A DNA stretch of 64,000 nucleotides from Bordetella genomosp. 7. GTDB taxonomy: Bacteria; Pseudomonadota; Gammaproteobacteria; Burkholderiales; Burkholderiaceae_B. The DNA is taken from positions 496,001-560,000 of the forward strand of contig NZ_NEVK01000006.1 of the NCBI RefSeq assembly GCF_002261265.1. The letters are read 5' to 3'. Made by a program: the position numbers and the translations under genes. Under the pieces are notes generated by a model. That model was not told where the DNA came from and searched no databases. It saw only the letters and a list, made by a program, of their open reading frames with translations. Below, in pieces: positions 1 through 8,938 of the stretch (positions are counted from its first letter, which is position 1; the number at the start of each line of letters is the position of its first letter).

Positions 1-283
1 CCATCTGCGCCGCGAAGGTATCCAGGCGATAGGCCGACAAGCCCGCGCCCGGCGTGAACGCCAGCGCGTCGGCCGATTCGGCGATCCAGGCGGCCAGCGG
101 CAATACGCGCGGCAGTTCGCTGACCTGGCGCTCCCGGCGCAGTTGCGCGGCGAGATCCAGTGTCAGGCGCCGCGCGAGCCGGTTGTTCACGGTGAGCACG
201 AGCGTATGCGCGGCCGGCAATTGGCCGGCCTGCTCCAGCGAAATCAGCGTGCGGGATGCCGGGGGGTAAGACATGTCGGGCAT
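1..283 (-). CDS. DNA repair nuclease, N-terminal part (PD-(D/E)XK exonuclease-like), truncated by window edge
   Basis: Only the first 94 or so codons are inside the window; the frame runs open to base 1. The segment VLTVNNRLARRLTLDLAAQL is characteristic of the start of a betaproteobacterial 'probable DNA repair protein' family (AddB/RecB-nuclease-like, helicase-type N-terminus and PD-(D/E)XK nuclease C-terminus). That identification is from memory of the family. The catalytic part lies outside the window. Two in-frame ATG starts exist (283 and 274), and neither has a clear Shine-Dalgarno, so the exact start is uncertain. It follows the MFS gene and a 43-codon ORF on the same strand. Confidence 0.65.
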   Translation of the reverse strand, partial: MPDMSYPPASRTLISLEQAGQLPAAHTLVLTVNNRLARRLTLDLAAQLRRERQVSELPRVLPLAAWIAESADALAFTPGAGLSAYRLDTFAAQM

Positions 284-326
284 GGAGTTGGCACAGAGCG
301 CCAAGGATAACCGGACGGTACGGCGG

Positions 327-458
327 TCAGAAGCCGCACATGGCGGCCAGCGTCTCCCAATTGAGGCGCAGGCCGGGCATGGTGTAACCCAGGAAGCCCA
401 GCGCAAGCACGGCAACCAGGGCGATACCGCCCAGAATCCGCCAAGTCTTGCGCGCCAT
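327..458 (-). CDS. small single-pass membrane protein (43 aa), hypothetical
   Basis: A 43-residue ORF starts 3 bases after the stop codon of the MFS gene, which suggests translational coupling. It has a basic N-terminus (MARKTWR), one hydrophobic helix at about residues 8-26 (ILGGIALVAVLALGFLGY) and a short polar tail ending CGF. No family is recognised. It could be a small partner of the transporter or simply an unremarkable short ORF. Position and composition favour a real gene, but there is no homology evidence. Confidence 0.5.
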   Translation of the reverse strand: MARKTWRILGGIALVAVLALGFLGYTMPGLRLNWETLAAMCGF

Positions 459-461
459 GGC

Positions 462-1688
462 TCAGGCCGCCTGGGGCACCCGCGGCGCGAGCGGCTGCTC
501 GCGCACGGGCAGGCACAACAGCGCCGCCACAACGGCCAGCGCCACGCCTATCCACCACATCAGATCGTAATTGCCCGTGCTGGCGTATATGTAGCCGCCC
601 AGCCAGACCCCGATGAAGCTGCCCACCTGGTGGCCCAGGAAGGCAATGCCCGAGAGCGTGGCGGCATAGCGCAGCCCGTAGATCTGCGCAATGAGCCCCT
701 GGGTGAGCGGCACAGTGCCCAGCCAGAACAGGCCCATCCAGGCCGCGAACACGTACAGTACCCAGGGCGCCAGCGGCACCGCCAGCAGCAACAGCATGCC
801 GAACGCGCGCAACCCGTACACACCGGCCAGCAGCAGTTTCTTGCTGTGGTGGCCGCCCAGCTTGCCGGCATAGAAAGAACCCACCACGTTGAACAAGCCG
901 ATCAGCGCGATGGCCGTGGCCCCGTGGCTGGCATTGAGCCCGCCATCGGTCACGTAGGCCGGCAGGTGCAGCGTGATGAAAGCCGTGTGGAAACCGCAGA
1001 CAAAATAGCTGCCATAGAGAAAGTGGAAGGACGGATGCTGCATGGCCTGCCGCACCGCTGCCGACAAAGACTGCCCGCCGGCGTGCGCCCCCGGCTTGCC
1101 GCGCAGGAAATAAGCCAGCGGCATGCCCGCGGCCACCAGCAGCGACAGCGCCCACAGTGCGCCCGTCCAGTCGAGGCCGCCGATCAGCAGCTGGCCGGCC
1201 GGCACCACCAGGAACTGCCCCATCGAACCGCCCGCGCTGGCAATGCCCATGGCCGTGCTGCGGTAGGCGGCCGGGACAGAACGCGCCACCACGGGCAGGA
1301 TGACAGGGAAAGTGGTGCCGGCCTGACCCAGCCCCACCAGTACGCCGGCCGTCATGTACAGGCTGAATTCGTCGGTCGCGAAGCGCGTGCCTATCATGCC
1401 GGCCGCATACAGCAAGGCCCCCAGTGTCACGGTGCGGCCCGATCCGTAGCGGTCGGCGAGCATGCCCATCAGGATGCTGGCCCCGCCCCACACAAGATTC
1501 TGCAGGGCGAACGCCATGGAAAAGACATCGCGCCCCCAACCCTGGGCCAGCCCCATGGGTTGCATGAACAGGCCGAAAGTGGCGCGCACGCCCATGGCGA
1601 GCAGCACGACCAGCGTCCCCAGCAGCACGGTACGCAACGATATGGATTCGGGGTGGGACATCTGGCCTGCCTGGGAGTGGTTCGACAT
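462..1688 (-). CDS. MFS transporter (OFA/oxalate-formate-antiporter-like)
   Basis: A 408-residue inner-membrane carrier with about 12 hydrophobic helices. The MFS signature between helices 2 and 3 is visible as GMLADRYGSGRTV. The pattern 'GVRATFGLFMQPMG' in helix 1 is common in carboxylate-type MFS carriers. The substrate is unknown. Start chosen at MSNHSQAG (1688), which has a GGGG stretch about 8 bases upstream; a second ATG 9 codons later is also possible. The longer open frame up to 1787 adds an unlikely Arg-rich leader. The 43-codon ORF follows immediately. Confidence 0.8.
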   Translation of the reverse strand: MSNHSQAGQMSHPESISLRTVLLGTLVVLLAMGVRATFGLFMQPMGLAQGWGRDVFSMAFALQNLVWGGASILMGMLADRYGSGRTVTLGALLYAAGMIGTRFATDEFSLYMTAGVLVGLGQAGTTFPVILPVVARSVPAAYRSTAMGIASAGGSMGQFLVVPAGQLLIGGLDWTGALWALSLLVAAGMPLAYFLRGKPGAHAGGQSLSAAVRQAMQHPSFHFLYGSYFVCGFHTAFITLHLPAYVTDGGLNASHGATAIALIGLFNVVGSFYAGKLGGHHSKKLLLAGVYGLRAFGMLLLLAVPLAPWVLYVFAAWMGLFWLGTVPLTQGLIAQIYGLRYAATLSGIAFLGHQVGSFIGVWLGGYIYASTGNYDLMWWIGVALAVVAALLCLPVREQPLAPRVPQAA

Positions 1689-1849
1689 GCGGAAGACCCC
1701 GCACGGCGGGGATCGGCATCCGTGATGATATACAAGTCTGGCTCTTGTGGATGCCCCGCGGGCCCGCGCAACGCCGTACAGCGGCATAAGCCGATGCTAG
1801 AATTCCGATCTTGCCCGCAGCCTGCGCACGGCTGCCGATCGCCTGGCAA

Positions 1850-1924
1850 CTCGCCGTAGTTAAATGGATATAACCGGCCCCTCCTAAGGGTCAATTGGTG
1901 GTTCGATTCCACCCGGCGAGGCCA
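1850..1924 (+). tRNA. tRNA-Arg (anticodon CCT)
   Basis: The cloverleaf folds by hand. The acceptor arms CTCGCCG (1850-1856) and CGGCGAG (1914-1920) pair perfectly. The D arm is GTTA/TAAC, the anticodon arm is GGCCC-CTCCTAA-GGGTC with anticodon CCT, and the T arm is GGTGG-TTCGATT-CCACC. The discriminator is G1921, followed by an encoded CCA (1922-1924). It reads the Arg codon AGG, which is rare at this GC content. No integrase or direct repeat of the tRNA 3' end is seen nearby, so there is no sign of an inserted island here. Confidence 0.95.
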
Positions 1925-1983
1925 TCCCCACCCCCGTGTTGCGCCCCGGCTATCGCGCCCACCCGCCCCACAGTTAAAAAAAC

Positions 1984-2012
1984 TGTTTAAATCTGGCGCG
2001 TAACCCTATAAT
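1984..2012 (+). promoter_or_regulatory. candidate sigma70 promoter of the endopeptidase gene
   Basis: A perfect TATAAT at 2007-2012 follows a weak -35 (TGTTTA, 1984-1989) with a 17-base spacer. It lies 66 bases before the ATG of the D-Ala-D-Ala endopeptidase gene. An inverted repeat ACAGTT-aaaa-AACTGT (about 1970-1985) sits just upstream and could be the tRNA terminator or an operator. Confidence 0.5.
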
Positions 2013-2077
2013 TCAACTGGATTTTTCCCGGCTCCGCTCAAGCCGCCCCCTCTTTCGCCATTTTCCCTGGTAGTGCT

Positions 2078-3325
2078 ATGGTTTTTCGTTGGAAGCGCGT
2101 CTTCGCGGCCGCATTGGTACCGCTGACATTGGCACTGTCCGGGCTGTTGCCGGAAACGGCGCTGGCAGCCAAGGCCGGCGACCCCTGCAAGGCCAATGCG
2201 AAATCGGCCGCCTGCAAGGCGGCCCGGGCCAAGACGTCAGTTTCCGGCACGGCCGCCAAGGCCGCGCCCAAGAAGGCCGCCGCCAGGCAAGGCGCCAACG
2301 CGAAAGCCACGGCCAAGAAAGCCACTGCCAAAAAGGCCACTGCGAAGAAAACCGCTACCAATAAGGCCGCTGCCAAAAAAGCCACTGCCAAGAAAACGTC
2401 CGGCACAAAGGCGGTAGCCAGCAAAGGCGCTTCCAGGAAAGGCGCCACCAAATCCAGGGCGACCAAGAAAACCAGCGTCGCCGCAAAATCCAAAACCGCC
2501 AAGACCGCCACTGCGCGCCAGCGTGCCAGCGTGGTGGCGGCTGTCGCCGCGTCGTCGGCGGCATCGGTGCGAGCCGACATCGAAGCGCTGCGGTCCAGCA
2601 CCGCCTACGTGCAAGACCTGGAAACCTCTACGGTGCTGTTCGCCAAGAACGACAACGTGGTGCGCCCCATTGCATCGATATCCAAGCTGATGACGGCCCT
2701 GGTGGTGGTGGACGCCCATCAGCCCATGGACGAAATGCTGGAAGTCACCGAAGAAGACATCGACACGCTCAAGCACACGTCGTCGCGCCTGACGGTGGGC
2801 ACGCGGCTGAGCCGCGGCGATATGCTGCATCTTGCGCTGATGTCTTCGGAAAATCGCGCCGCCAATGCGCTGGGCCGCCATTACCCCGGCGGGCTGCCGG
2901 CGTTTGTGGAAGCCATGAACAGCAAGGCGCGCGCACTGGGCATGACCAGTACCCGCTTCACCGAGCCCACGGGCCTGTCCAGCCGCAATGTCTCGTCTCC
3001 GCGCGACCTGGCGCGCCTGCTGCGCGCCGCGTCGCAGCGTCCGCTGATACACCGCTATTCCACCGACGACCAGTACGAGGTCGACATCGGCAATCGCACG
3101 CAGGTGTTCCGCAACACCAACCTGCTGGTGCGCAAGTCCGACTGGGATATCAAGGTATCGAAAACCGGTTATATCAACGAGGCCGGCGAATGCCTGGTCA
3201 TGCTGGCCCGCATCAACGGCCGCGACGTGGCCATGGTGCTGCTGGATTCACAAGGCAAGTTGTCGCGCATCGGCGATGCCGTGCGCCTGCGCCGCATTCT
3301 GCAAAGCGACGTGGCAATGCTGTAG
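2078..3325 (+). CDS. pbpG: D-alanyl-D-alanine endopeptidase (PBP7/8-like) with Lys/Ala-rich linker
   Basis: A 415-residue periplasmic peptidase of the S11 family, which cuts D-Ala-mDAP cross-links in murein. The signal peptide is residues 1 to about 30 (ends ETALAA). The catalytic motifs are all present: S200-I-S-K203, S257-E-N259 and K362-T-G364. Between signal and catalytic domain, roughly residues 31-165, lies an extraordinary Lys/Ala/Thr-rich region of AAKKAT/ATAKK repeats resembling bacterial histone-H1-like proteins. PBP7 homologues I know (about 310 residues) lack such a tail. The tail is strongly basic and probably unstructured, so it may bind anionic envelope polymers; that is inference. 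A promoter-like TATAAT lies 66 bases upstream. Confidence 0.88.
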   Translation: MVFRWKRVFAAALVPLTLALSGLLPETALAAKAGDPCKANAKSAACKAARAKTSVSGTAAKAAPKKAAARQGANAKATAKKATAKKATAKKTATNKAAAKKATAKKTSGTKAVASKGASRKGATKSRATKKTSVAAKSKTAKTATARQRASVVAAVAASSAASVRADIEALRSSTAYVQDLETSTVLFAKNDNVVRPIASISKLMTALVVVDAHQPMDEMLEVTEEDIDTLKHTSSRLTVGTRLSRGDMLHLALMSSENRAANALGRHYPGGLPAFVEAMNSKARALGMTSTRFTEPTGLSSRNVSSPRDLARLLRAASQRPLIHRYSTDDQYEVDIGNRTQVFRNTNLLVRKSDWDIKVSKTGYINEAGECLVMLARINGRDVAMVLLDSQGKLSRIGDAVRLRRILQSDVAML

Positions 3326-3346
3326 GGCCTGGGCGCCCCGGCGCGA

Positions 3347-3727
3347 TCAGGCAGCCACGCGCCGCGGCGGCGGGGTTTCCGGCAAGGCGTCGGGCAGCCC
3401 GGCCAGCACGGCGCGAGCATCCAGCGTGCGGATCGGCACCGCCACATCGACGGGAATGCGCCCGTCGGCCTGCAGTATCTCGTAGCGCAGGCAGCATACC
3501 CGCAAGAACGACGTGAAATTCGCCGCCTCGCCGCGATACTGGATCAGCTCGTCATAGAGCCGTTCGATCAGTTGGTTGACCCGCATGCCATCGCGCGTGG
3601 CGATTTCTTCCAGCACCGCCCAGAACAGCCGCTCGAGGCGCACGCTGGTGGCCACGCCGTGCAGGCGCAGCGAACGGGTTTCCGGCGCATATGAGTCGGG
3701 ATGGGCACGAACGAAAATCTCGCACAT
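3347..3727 (-). CDS. ribbon-helix-helix domain protein
   Basis: A 126-residue protein. The N-terminal half (RSLRLHGVATSVRLERLFWAVLEEIATRDGMRVNQLIERLY) has the beta-strand plus two-helix pattern of the RHH_4 family (PF13467), a predicted DNA-binding fold often found as single small proteins in alpha- and betaproteobacteria. The C-terminal half is not recognised. It is convergent with the pbpG-like gene. The ATG at 3727 was chosen as the start giving the full domain. Target genes are unknown. Confidence 0.65.
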   Translation of the reverse strand: MCEIFVRAHPDSYAPETRSLRLHGVATSVRLERLFWAVLEEIATRDGMRVNQLIERLYDELIQYRGEAANFTSFLRVCCLRYEILQADGRIPVDVAVPIRTLDARAVLAGLPDALPETPPPRRVAA

Positions 3728-3836
3728 GGCGCGGGCCTTTCATCAGTGGGCAGGACCCCACTGTACGATTGCGCGAGCTCTCGGTGCAAGCCGGCCGCGC
3801 GCGGCGGCGCACGCCCGAGCGCCGCGCGCAAGGGCA

Positions 3837-4415
3837 TCAGTGGGTGATGGTCGTGCCCAGCACGGCGAGAAACTGCGCCAGCCATGCCGGGTGGGCCGGC
3901 CAGGCAGGCGCGGTGACCAGGTTGCCGTCGGTGTGCGCCTGGTCGATGGCGATTTCCGCGTAGGTGCCGCCTGCTGCCCGGACTTCGGGCGCGCACGCCG
4001 GGTAAGCCGAACATGTGCGCCCCGTCAGGATGCCTGCCGCCGCGAGTATCTGCGCACCGTGGCATACGGCCGCGATGGGCTTGCCGGCCTGGTCGAACTG
4101 CCGCACGATCTGCAAGACACGGTCGTTCAGGCGCAGGTATTCCGGCGCCCGGCCCCCGGGGATGACGAGCCCGTCGTACGCATCGGCATCGGCCTGCTCG
4201 AAATCGTAGTTCAGCGCGAAATTGTGCCCGCGCTTTTCGCTGTAGGTTTGCGCGCCTTCGAAATCGTGGATGGCGGTAGCGACGCTGTCGCCCGCCTTTT
4301 TGCCGGGGCACACGGCGTGCACGGTGTGCCCCACCGCCTGCAGCGCCTGGAAGGGCACCATGGTTTCGTAGTCTTCGGCGTAATCGCCCACCAGCATCAG
4401 CAGCTTCTTGCCCAT
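3837..4415 (-). CDS. DJ-1/PfpI family protein
   Basis: A 192-residue cytosolic protein of the class I glutamine amidotransferase-like/DJ-1 fold. The nucleophile elbow is visible as [10 protein letters not shown], and [15 protein letters not shown] contains the conserved acidic-Gly-Gly strand end. Members include proteases, glyoxalases and chaperones; which activity applies here cannot be told. Start at MGKKLLML (4415) because GGAGA lies 6-7 bases upstream; the longer open frame lacks support. Confidence 0.85.
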   Translation of the reverse strand: MGKKLLMLVGDYAEDYETMVPFQALQAVGHTVHAVCPGKKAGDSVATAIHDFEGAQTYSEKRGHNFALNYDFEQADADAYDGLVIPGGRAPEYLRLNDRVLQIVRQFDQAGKPIAAVCHGAQILAAAGILTGRTCSAYPACAPEVRAAGGTYAEIAIDQAHTDGNLVTAPAWPAHPAWLAQFLAVLGTTITH

Positions 4416-4596
4416 ATCCGTCTCCTGGTTGCGGGGCGGTGGCCGACTGCCGTGGCGACATCGCGCGACGCCCCTTGTGTTTACGTTGCAAGCCATATGC
4501 CCGCCAAGGCAGCACGGCTGCAAGTCTGGTACCGATCGGGCCATTGTGCGGCAATCGCTGCCGCGCGGGGTAGTAACGGAATACCGCAGACGCGGC

Positions 4597-5085
4597 TTAT
4601 TCCAGCGCCACCGATACCGGCCTGGCCTGCAGCAGGTCGACCAGCGCCTGCGGCGCGATGCCGACCAGATAGCCGCGCCGCCCGCCGTTTATATAGATGA
4701 GAGGATATTCGAGCACCTGCGCTTGCACCCATACCGGCATGCGCTTGCGCGTGCCGAAGGGCGATGTGCCGCCGATCTGGTATCCGGAATGGCGCTGCGC
4801 GACCTCGGGATGGCAGGGCGCGACCTTTTTCAGCCCCGCCTGGCGCGCCAGGTTCTTGGTGGAGACTTCGCGGTCGCCGTGCATGATGACCACGAGCGGG
4901 CGGGCCGCTTCGTCTTCCATGATGAGCGTCTTGGCCACCAAATGCGGATCCAGGCCCAGCTGGCGCGCGGCCTCCTGCGCGCCGCCATGGTCGACGTAAT
5001 CGTAGACGTGCTCGGTAAAGGGCACGTTGTGCCGCTTCAACATCTGCGTGGCGGGCGTTTCGGAAACGTGGCGGGCTTTGCTCAT
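4597..5085 (-). CDS. ybaK: Cys-tRNA(Pro) deacylase YbaK/EbsC
   Basis: A 162-residue single-domain trans-editing enzyme that hydrolyses Cys-tRNA(Pro) misacylated by prolyl-tRNA synthetase. Family features seen are the start [22 protein letters not shown], the conserved Lys in LVAKTLIM, and the [10 protein letters not shown] loop with the catalytic-pocket glycines. Length matches the family (about 160). The ATG at 5085 (MSKARHVS) is preferred over one 21 codons upstream. It is one of a run of minus-strand genes with no clear functional tie. Confidence 0.88.
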   Translation of the reverse strand: MSKARHVSETPATQMLKRHNVPFTEHVYDYVDHGGAQEAARQLGLDPHLVAKTLIMEDEAARPLVVIMHGDREVSTKNLARQAGLKKVAPCHPEVAQRHSGYQIGGTSPFGTRKRMPVWVQAQVLEYPLIYINGGRRGYLVGIAPQALVDLLQARPVSVALE

Positions 5086-5157
5086 GGCGCGGGCCTGGCG
5101 CGTCGCGGCGGGTAGAGGAGCCCGTAGTGTAGGCATGCGCCACCCCACCGCGCAACG

Positions 5158-6102
5158 CTACGCGCGCGGATGGTGCGCGGCATGCAGGGCCTTGAGCCGT
5201 TCCCGGGCCACGTGCGTATAGATCTGCGTGGTGGAAATATCGGCGTGCCCCAGCAGCATCTGCACCACACGCAGATCGGCCCCGTGATTGAGCAGGTGCG
5301 TCGCGAACGCGTGGCGCAGCACGTGCGGCGACAGGGGCGCGCGCACGCCTGAAATCACCGCGTACTTCTTGATCAGTTGCCAGAAGGCCTGGCGCGTCAT
5401 GGGCTCGGCGCGCGCGGTCAGGAACAGGGCATCGCTGGCCCGCCCGCCGGCCAGTTCGGGCCGCGCCTCGCGCAGGTACCGGTCGATCCAGTGCGCGGCC
5501 TCGGCGCCCAGCGGCACCAGGCGGTCTTTACCGCCCTTGCCCATCACCACCCTCACCACGCCTTCGTTCAGGCTGACCTCGAGCACCTTGATGTTGACCA
5601 GCTCGGACACCCGAAGCCCGGTTGCGTACAGCGTCTCGAGCATGGCCCGGTCGCGCAGGCCCCGCGCGCGGTTCAGGTCGGGCGCGCGCAACAGCGCCTC
5701 GACCTGCGCCTCGGTCAGCGTCTTGGGCATGCGCGGGGGCTGCCTGGCCGCGCTGAGCGTCAGGCAGGGGTCGCTCTGGCAGCGGTGCTCGCGCAACGCC
5801 CAGGCGTAAAAGCGCCGCAATGCCGCGAGCCGGCGATTGGCGGTGGTGGCGCGGCTGTCGGCATGGCGCGCGGCAAACCAGGCCTGGATATCGGCGGTGG
5901 TTGCGTCGCGCAGTTGGCCCGCAGCGGCCGCGCCCAGGTGCTCGGCCGGCGTTTCCAGCCATTGCGCGAAGGCGGTCAGGTCGCGGCGGTAAGCGGCCAG
6001 GGTATTGGCCGCCAGCCCGTCTTCGAGCCACACGGCATCGATGAAGGCGTCGATATCGGCTTGCGAAGCCAGCGGAACATCTGTGTGGTGCGGCACAGGC
6101 AT
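5158..6102 (-). CDS. xerD: site-specific tyrosine recombinase XerD
   Basis: A 314-residue tyrosine recombinase that resolves chromosome dimers at dif with XerC. The N-terminal SAM-like core-binding domain covers about residues 10-110 (LAANTLAAYRRDLTAFAQWL). In the catalytic domain the R-H-x-x-R-H/Y signature is present: ATGLRVSELV, then SPHVLRHAFATHLL, then LLGHADISTTQIYTHV with the nucleophilic Tyr. Length fits XerD. The LysR gene ends 12 bases upstream of this start, so they may be co-transcribed. It is a core-genome gene, not a marker of a mobile element. Confidence 0.92.
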   Translation of the reverse strand: MPVPHHTDVPLASQADIDAFIDAVWLEDGLAANTLAAYRRDLTAFAQWLETPAEHLGAAAAGQLRDATTADIQAWFAARHADSRATTANRRLAALRRFYAWALREHRCQSDPCLTLSAARQPPRMPKTLTEAQVEALLRAPDLNRARGLRDRAMLETLYATGLRVSELVNIKVLEVSLNEGVVRVVMGKGGKDRLVPLGAEAAHWIDRYLREARPELAGGRASDALFLTARAEPMTRQAFWQLIKKYAVISGVRAPLSPHVLRHAFATHLLNHGADLRVVQMLLGHADISTTQIYTHVARERLKALHAAHHPRA

Positions 6103-6114
6103 GGATTCTACGGA

Positions 6115-6990
6115 TCAGGCCGTGGACTTCAACCAGGTCTCGAAAACGCGCAGCGCGTCGGGCCGGTCGTCGCTTTGCGGATAACCGAAGTAATAACCCT
6201 GCCCCACCGATAGCACCTGGGCGACGGGCTGCACCAGCACGCCCGCCTGCAGCGCCGGCTGCGCAAGAAAGTGCGGCACCAGCCCCACCCCCAGGCCCGC
6301 CTGGGCGGCCGCCAGCACCATGGTGAACAACTCATAGCGCGGCCCGCCGGCCGCCTGGGGCCCGTAGGCCAGGCCCTGCGCGTTGTACCACTGGCGCCAG
6401 GCCTCGGGACGCGAACTCAAGTGCAGGTGGGTCAGGCCGGCCAGGCCATCGTCGGGCTGGCGCGGCAACGATGGCGCGCATACCGGCACCAGCTCTTTCT
6501 CGGGAAACAGCAACACCCCCTGGGTGCCGGGCCAGATCCCGCTGGCGTGATACAGGGCGCCATCGAACGGCTGGTCCTTGAACTGAAACGGCAGCGTGCG
6601 CACCGACAGGCTGACCGTAATGTCCGGATGTAGGCGATGGAAATCCGCCAGACGCGGTATCAGCCAGGTAGTGGCCAGGGTGGGCACGACGGCAATGTGG
6701 ATGCTGCGTCCCATGCCGGTGCGGCTGACCAGGCCGAATGTGTCTTTTTCGATCTGTTCCAGGTGATGCCGTATGCGGCCCGCGTACTCGGCCCCGTGGT
6801 CCGTGAGCACGATGCGCCGCCGCACGCGGGTGAACAGCTGCACGCCCAGGCGCTCTTCCAGGCTGGCCACCTGCCGGTACACCGCGCTGTGCGTCAGCGC
6901 CAGCTCTTCGGCGGCTCGCGAAAAGCTGCCCAGCCGGGCCGATGCCTCGAAAGCCTGCAATGCGCTAAGGTTGGGAATGCCGTTTCTCAT
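6115..6990 (-). CDS. LysR-family transcriptional regulator (GcvA-like)
   Basis: A 291-residue regulator. The N-terminal winged HTH (residues 5-65: LSALQAFEASARLGSFSRAAEELALTHSAVYRQVASLEERLG) is followed by a periplasmic-binding-like effector domain. The wording 'NLSALQAFEASARLGSF' is typical of the GcvA-like branch. The start at 6990 (MRNGIPN) is the only Met before the domain. It is divergent from the TPP-enzyme gene at 7197 across 206 bases, so it probably regulates that gene and possibly the acyl-CoA dehydrogenase behind it. The effector is unknown. Confidence 0.88.
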   Translation of the reverse strand: MRNGIPNLSALQAFEASARLGSFSRAAEELALTHSAVYRQVASLEERLGVQLFTRVRRRIVLTDHGAEYAGRIRHHLEQIEKDTFGLVSRTGMGRSIHIAVVPTLATTWLIPRLADFHRLHPDITVSLSVRTLPFQFKDQPFDGALYHASGIWPGTQGVLLFPEKELVPVCAPSLPRQPDDGLAGLTHLHLSSRPEAWRQWYNAQGLAYGPQAAGGPRYELFTMVLAAAQAGLGVGLVPHFLAQPALQAGVLVQPVAQVLSVGQGYYFGYPQSDDRPDALRVFETWLKSTA

Positions 6991-7138
6991 GTCATGGGAA
7001 GATAGCTGCGCGGCGCCAGGCCGACGGCCGGCCGCGCGGAAACACGCGGCTTGCGGGCGACGTGCCCGCAGGTCACTATATTGTGCAATTTTATCAATTG
7101 CCTTGTGCAGGCAAGGAACATTATGCTCGACAGCTTGC

Positions 7139-7160
7139 ATTCCGCCCACCGTGGCGGAAT
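7139..7160 (+). promoter_or_regulatory. inverted repeat in the leader of the TPP-enzyme gene
   Basis: A perfect 8-base inverted repeat ATTCCGCC-caccgt-GGCGGAAT lies 37 bases before the ATG of the TPP-binding enzyme, in the divergent LysR/TPP region. It could be a transcript hairpin or a binding site. The same intergenic region also contains AT-rich stretches near 7078-7125 suitable for LysR (T-N11-A) boxes. Confidence 0.4.
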
Positions 7161-7196
7161 TTCGCGGCTGACCAAGGCTTGTATTACCGGTTCATT

Positions 7197-8894
7197 ATGA
7201 CGAATCCCTCTTCACCTCCCCGCGCGCCCCGGCTGGGCGGACACATTCTGGTCGACCAACTGGCCGCCCACGGCGTCAAGCATGTTTTCTGCGTGCCCGG
7301 CGAAAGCTACCTGGCCGTACTGGACGGCCTGCATGACGCCAGCATCGAAGTCACGGTGTGCCGCCAGGAAGGCGGCGCGGCCATGATGGCCGACGCCCAT
7401 GGCAAGCTGACCGGCGAGCCCGGCATCTGCATGGTGACGCGCGGCCCGGGCGCGGCCAACGCACTGGCAGGCGTGCACATCGCCAAGCAGGACTCCGCGC
7501 CGATGATCCTGTTCGTGGGCCAGATCGAACGAGGTATGCGCGAGCGCGAAGCGTTCCAGGAAATGGACTACCGCGCCGTGTTCGGCACGCAGGCCAAGTG
7601 GGTCACCGAAATCGACCAGATCGAACGCATTCCCGAACTTATCTCGCGCGCCTTCCATGTCGCGACGTCGGGCCGCCCCGGTCCGGTGGTGATTGCGCTG
7701 CCCGAAGACATGCTCACCGAGACGGCCAGCGTGCCCGACGCGCCGCGCTACGAAGTGATCGACGCCGCGCCCGCAGCGGGCCAGCTCGACGAACTGCAGC
7801 AATTGCTCGCGCAGGCGCAGGCCCCCGTGGCCATCCTGGGCGGCACGCGCTGGAACGCGCAGTCCGTGGCTCAGTTTGCCGATTTCGCGCAGCGGCTGTC
7901 CTTGCCCACGGCGGTGTCGTTCCGCCGCCAGATGCTGTTTCCGGCCGACCACCCCTGCTTTATCGGCGACGTCGGCCTGGGCATCAACCCTGCCCTGGCC
8001 AAGCGGGTGGCCGATGCCGACCTGATCCTGCTCGTGGGCGGACGCATGTCCGAAAACCCCAGCCAGGCTTACACCCTGCTCGACATCCCGGTGCCGCGCC
8101 AGAAGCTGGTGCACGTACACCCCGACAGCGCCGAACTGGGCCGCGTATACCGTCCCACCCTGGCGATCAACACCTCGCCGGCCGCCTTCGCGGCGGCGCT
8201 GGCGGGCGTGCAAGGTCCGGCGCAGCCCGCCTGGGCCGCCGGCACGCCGGCCATGCGGCAGTCTTACCTGGACTGGAGCGATCCCGCCAAAGTGCGCACG
8301 CCGGGCGCCCTGCAAATGGGCGAAGTCATGGCATACCTGGAACGCACCCTGCCGGCCGACGCCATCATGACCAACGGCGCGGGCAACTACGCCACCTGGC
8401 TGCACCGCTTCCACCGCTTTACGCGTTACGGCACACAACTGGCGCCTACGTCGGGCTCGATGGGCTACGGCCTGCCGGCGGCCGTCGGCGCCAAGCGCGT
8501 GCAACCGGATAAAACCGTGGTTTGCTTCGCCGGCGACGGCTGCTTCATGATGCATGGCCAGGAATTTGCCACGGCGGTGCAGTACCAGTTGCCCATCATC
8601 GTGGTGCTGGTCGACAACGGCATGTACGGCACCATCCGCATGCACCAGGAAAAACACTATCCCGGCCGTGTATCGGCCACCGCGCTGCAGAACCCCGATT
8701 TCGCCGCCTACGCCCAGGCCTTTGGCGGCTACGGCGAGCGCGTCGAGACCACCGAGCAGTTCGGCCCCGCCTTCGAGCGCGCCGTGGCCAGCGGCAAGCC
8801 CGCCATCCTGCATTGCCTGATCGACCCGGAAACCATCACCCCGTCGACCACGCTGGAAAAAATTCGCGAATCGGCGCTGCAAGCCCGCAAATAA
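7197..8894 (+). CDS. thiamine pyrophosphate-binding enzyme (acetolactate synthase-like)
   Basis: A 565-residue TPP enzyme of the POX/AHAS superfamily, with N-terminal pyrimidine-binding, central and C-terminal PP-binding domains. The catalytic Glu region is [19 protein letters not shown]. The cofactor motif is [20 protein letters not shown] through [16 protein letters not shown] (GDG...DN). Substrate is not predictable; biosynthetic AHAS, which works with a small subunit, is unlikely because no ilvN neighbour exists. The ATG at 7197 gives the standard N-terminus. The acyl-CoA dehydrogenase starts 44 bases downstream, so the two are probably one transcript under the divergent LysR protein. Confidence 0.85.
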   Translation: MTNPSSPPRAPRLGGHILVDQLAAHGVKHVFCVPGESYLAVLDGLHDASIEVTVCRQEGGAAMMADAHGKLTGEPGICMVTRGPGAANALAGVHIAKQDSAPMILFVGQIERGMREREAFQEMDYRAVFGTQAKWVTEIDQIERIPELISRAFHVATSGRPGPVVIALPEDMLTETASVPDAPRYEVIDAAPAAGQLDELQQLLAQAQAPVAILGGTRWNAQSVAQFADFAQRLSLPTAVSFRRQMLFPADHPCFIGDVGLGINPALAKRVADADLILLVGGRMSENPSQAYTLLDIPVPRQKLVHVHPDSAELGRVYRPTLAINTSPAAFAAALAGVQGPAQPAWAAGTPAMRQSYLDWSDPAKVRTPGALQMGEVMAYLERTLPADAIMTNGAGNYATWLHRFHRFTRYGTQLAPTSGSMGYGLPAAVGAKRVQPDKTVVCFAGDGCFMMHGQEFATAVQYQLPIIVVLVDNGMYGTIRMHQEKHYPGRVSATALQNPDFAAYAQAFGGYGERVETTEQFGPAFERAVASGKPAILHCLIDPETITPSTTLEKIRESALQARK

Positions 8895-8938
8895 GCGGCC
8901 GCAGCGCCCACCCCTACCCTTACATACCGGAGACCTTC

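Noticed and set aside
1469-1912. 147-codon minus-strand frame covering the tRNA-Arg gene
   Set aside because: It overlaps a clear tRNA and the start of the MFS gene and has no recognisable product.
1850-6102. tRNA-Arg plus a tyrosine recombinase gene as a genomic island end
   Set aside because: The recombinase is the core-genome XerD, lies over 3 kb away among housekeeping genes, and no repeat of the tRNA 3' end was found.
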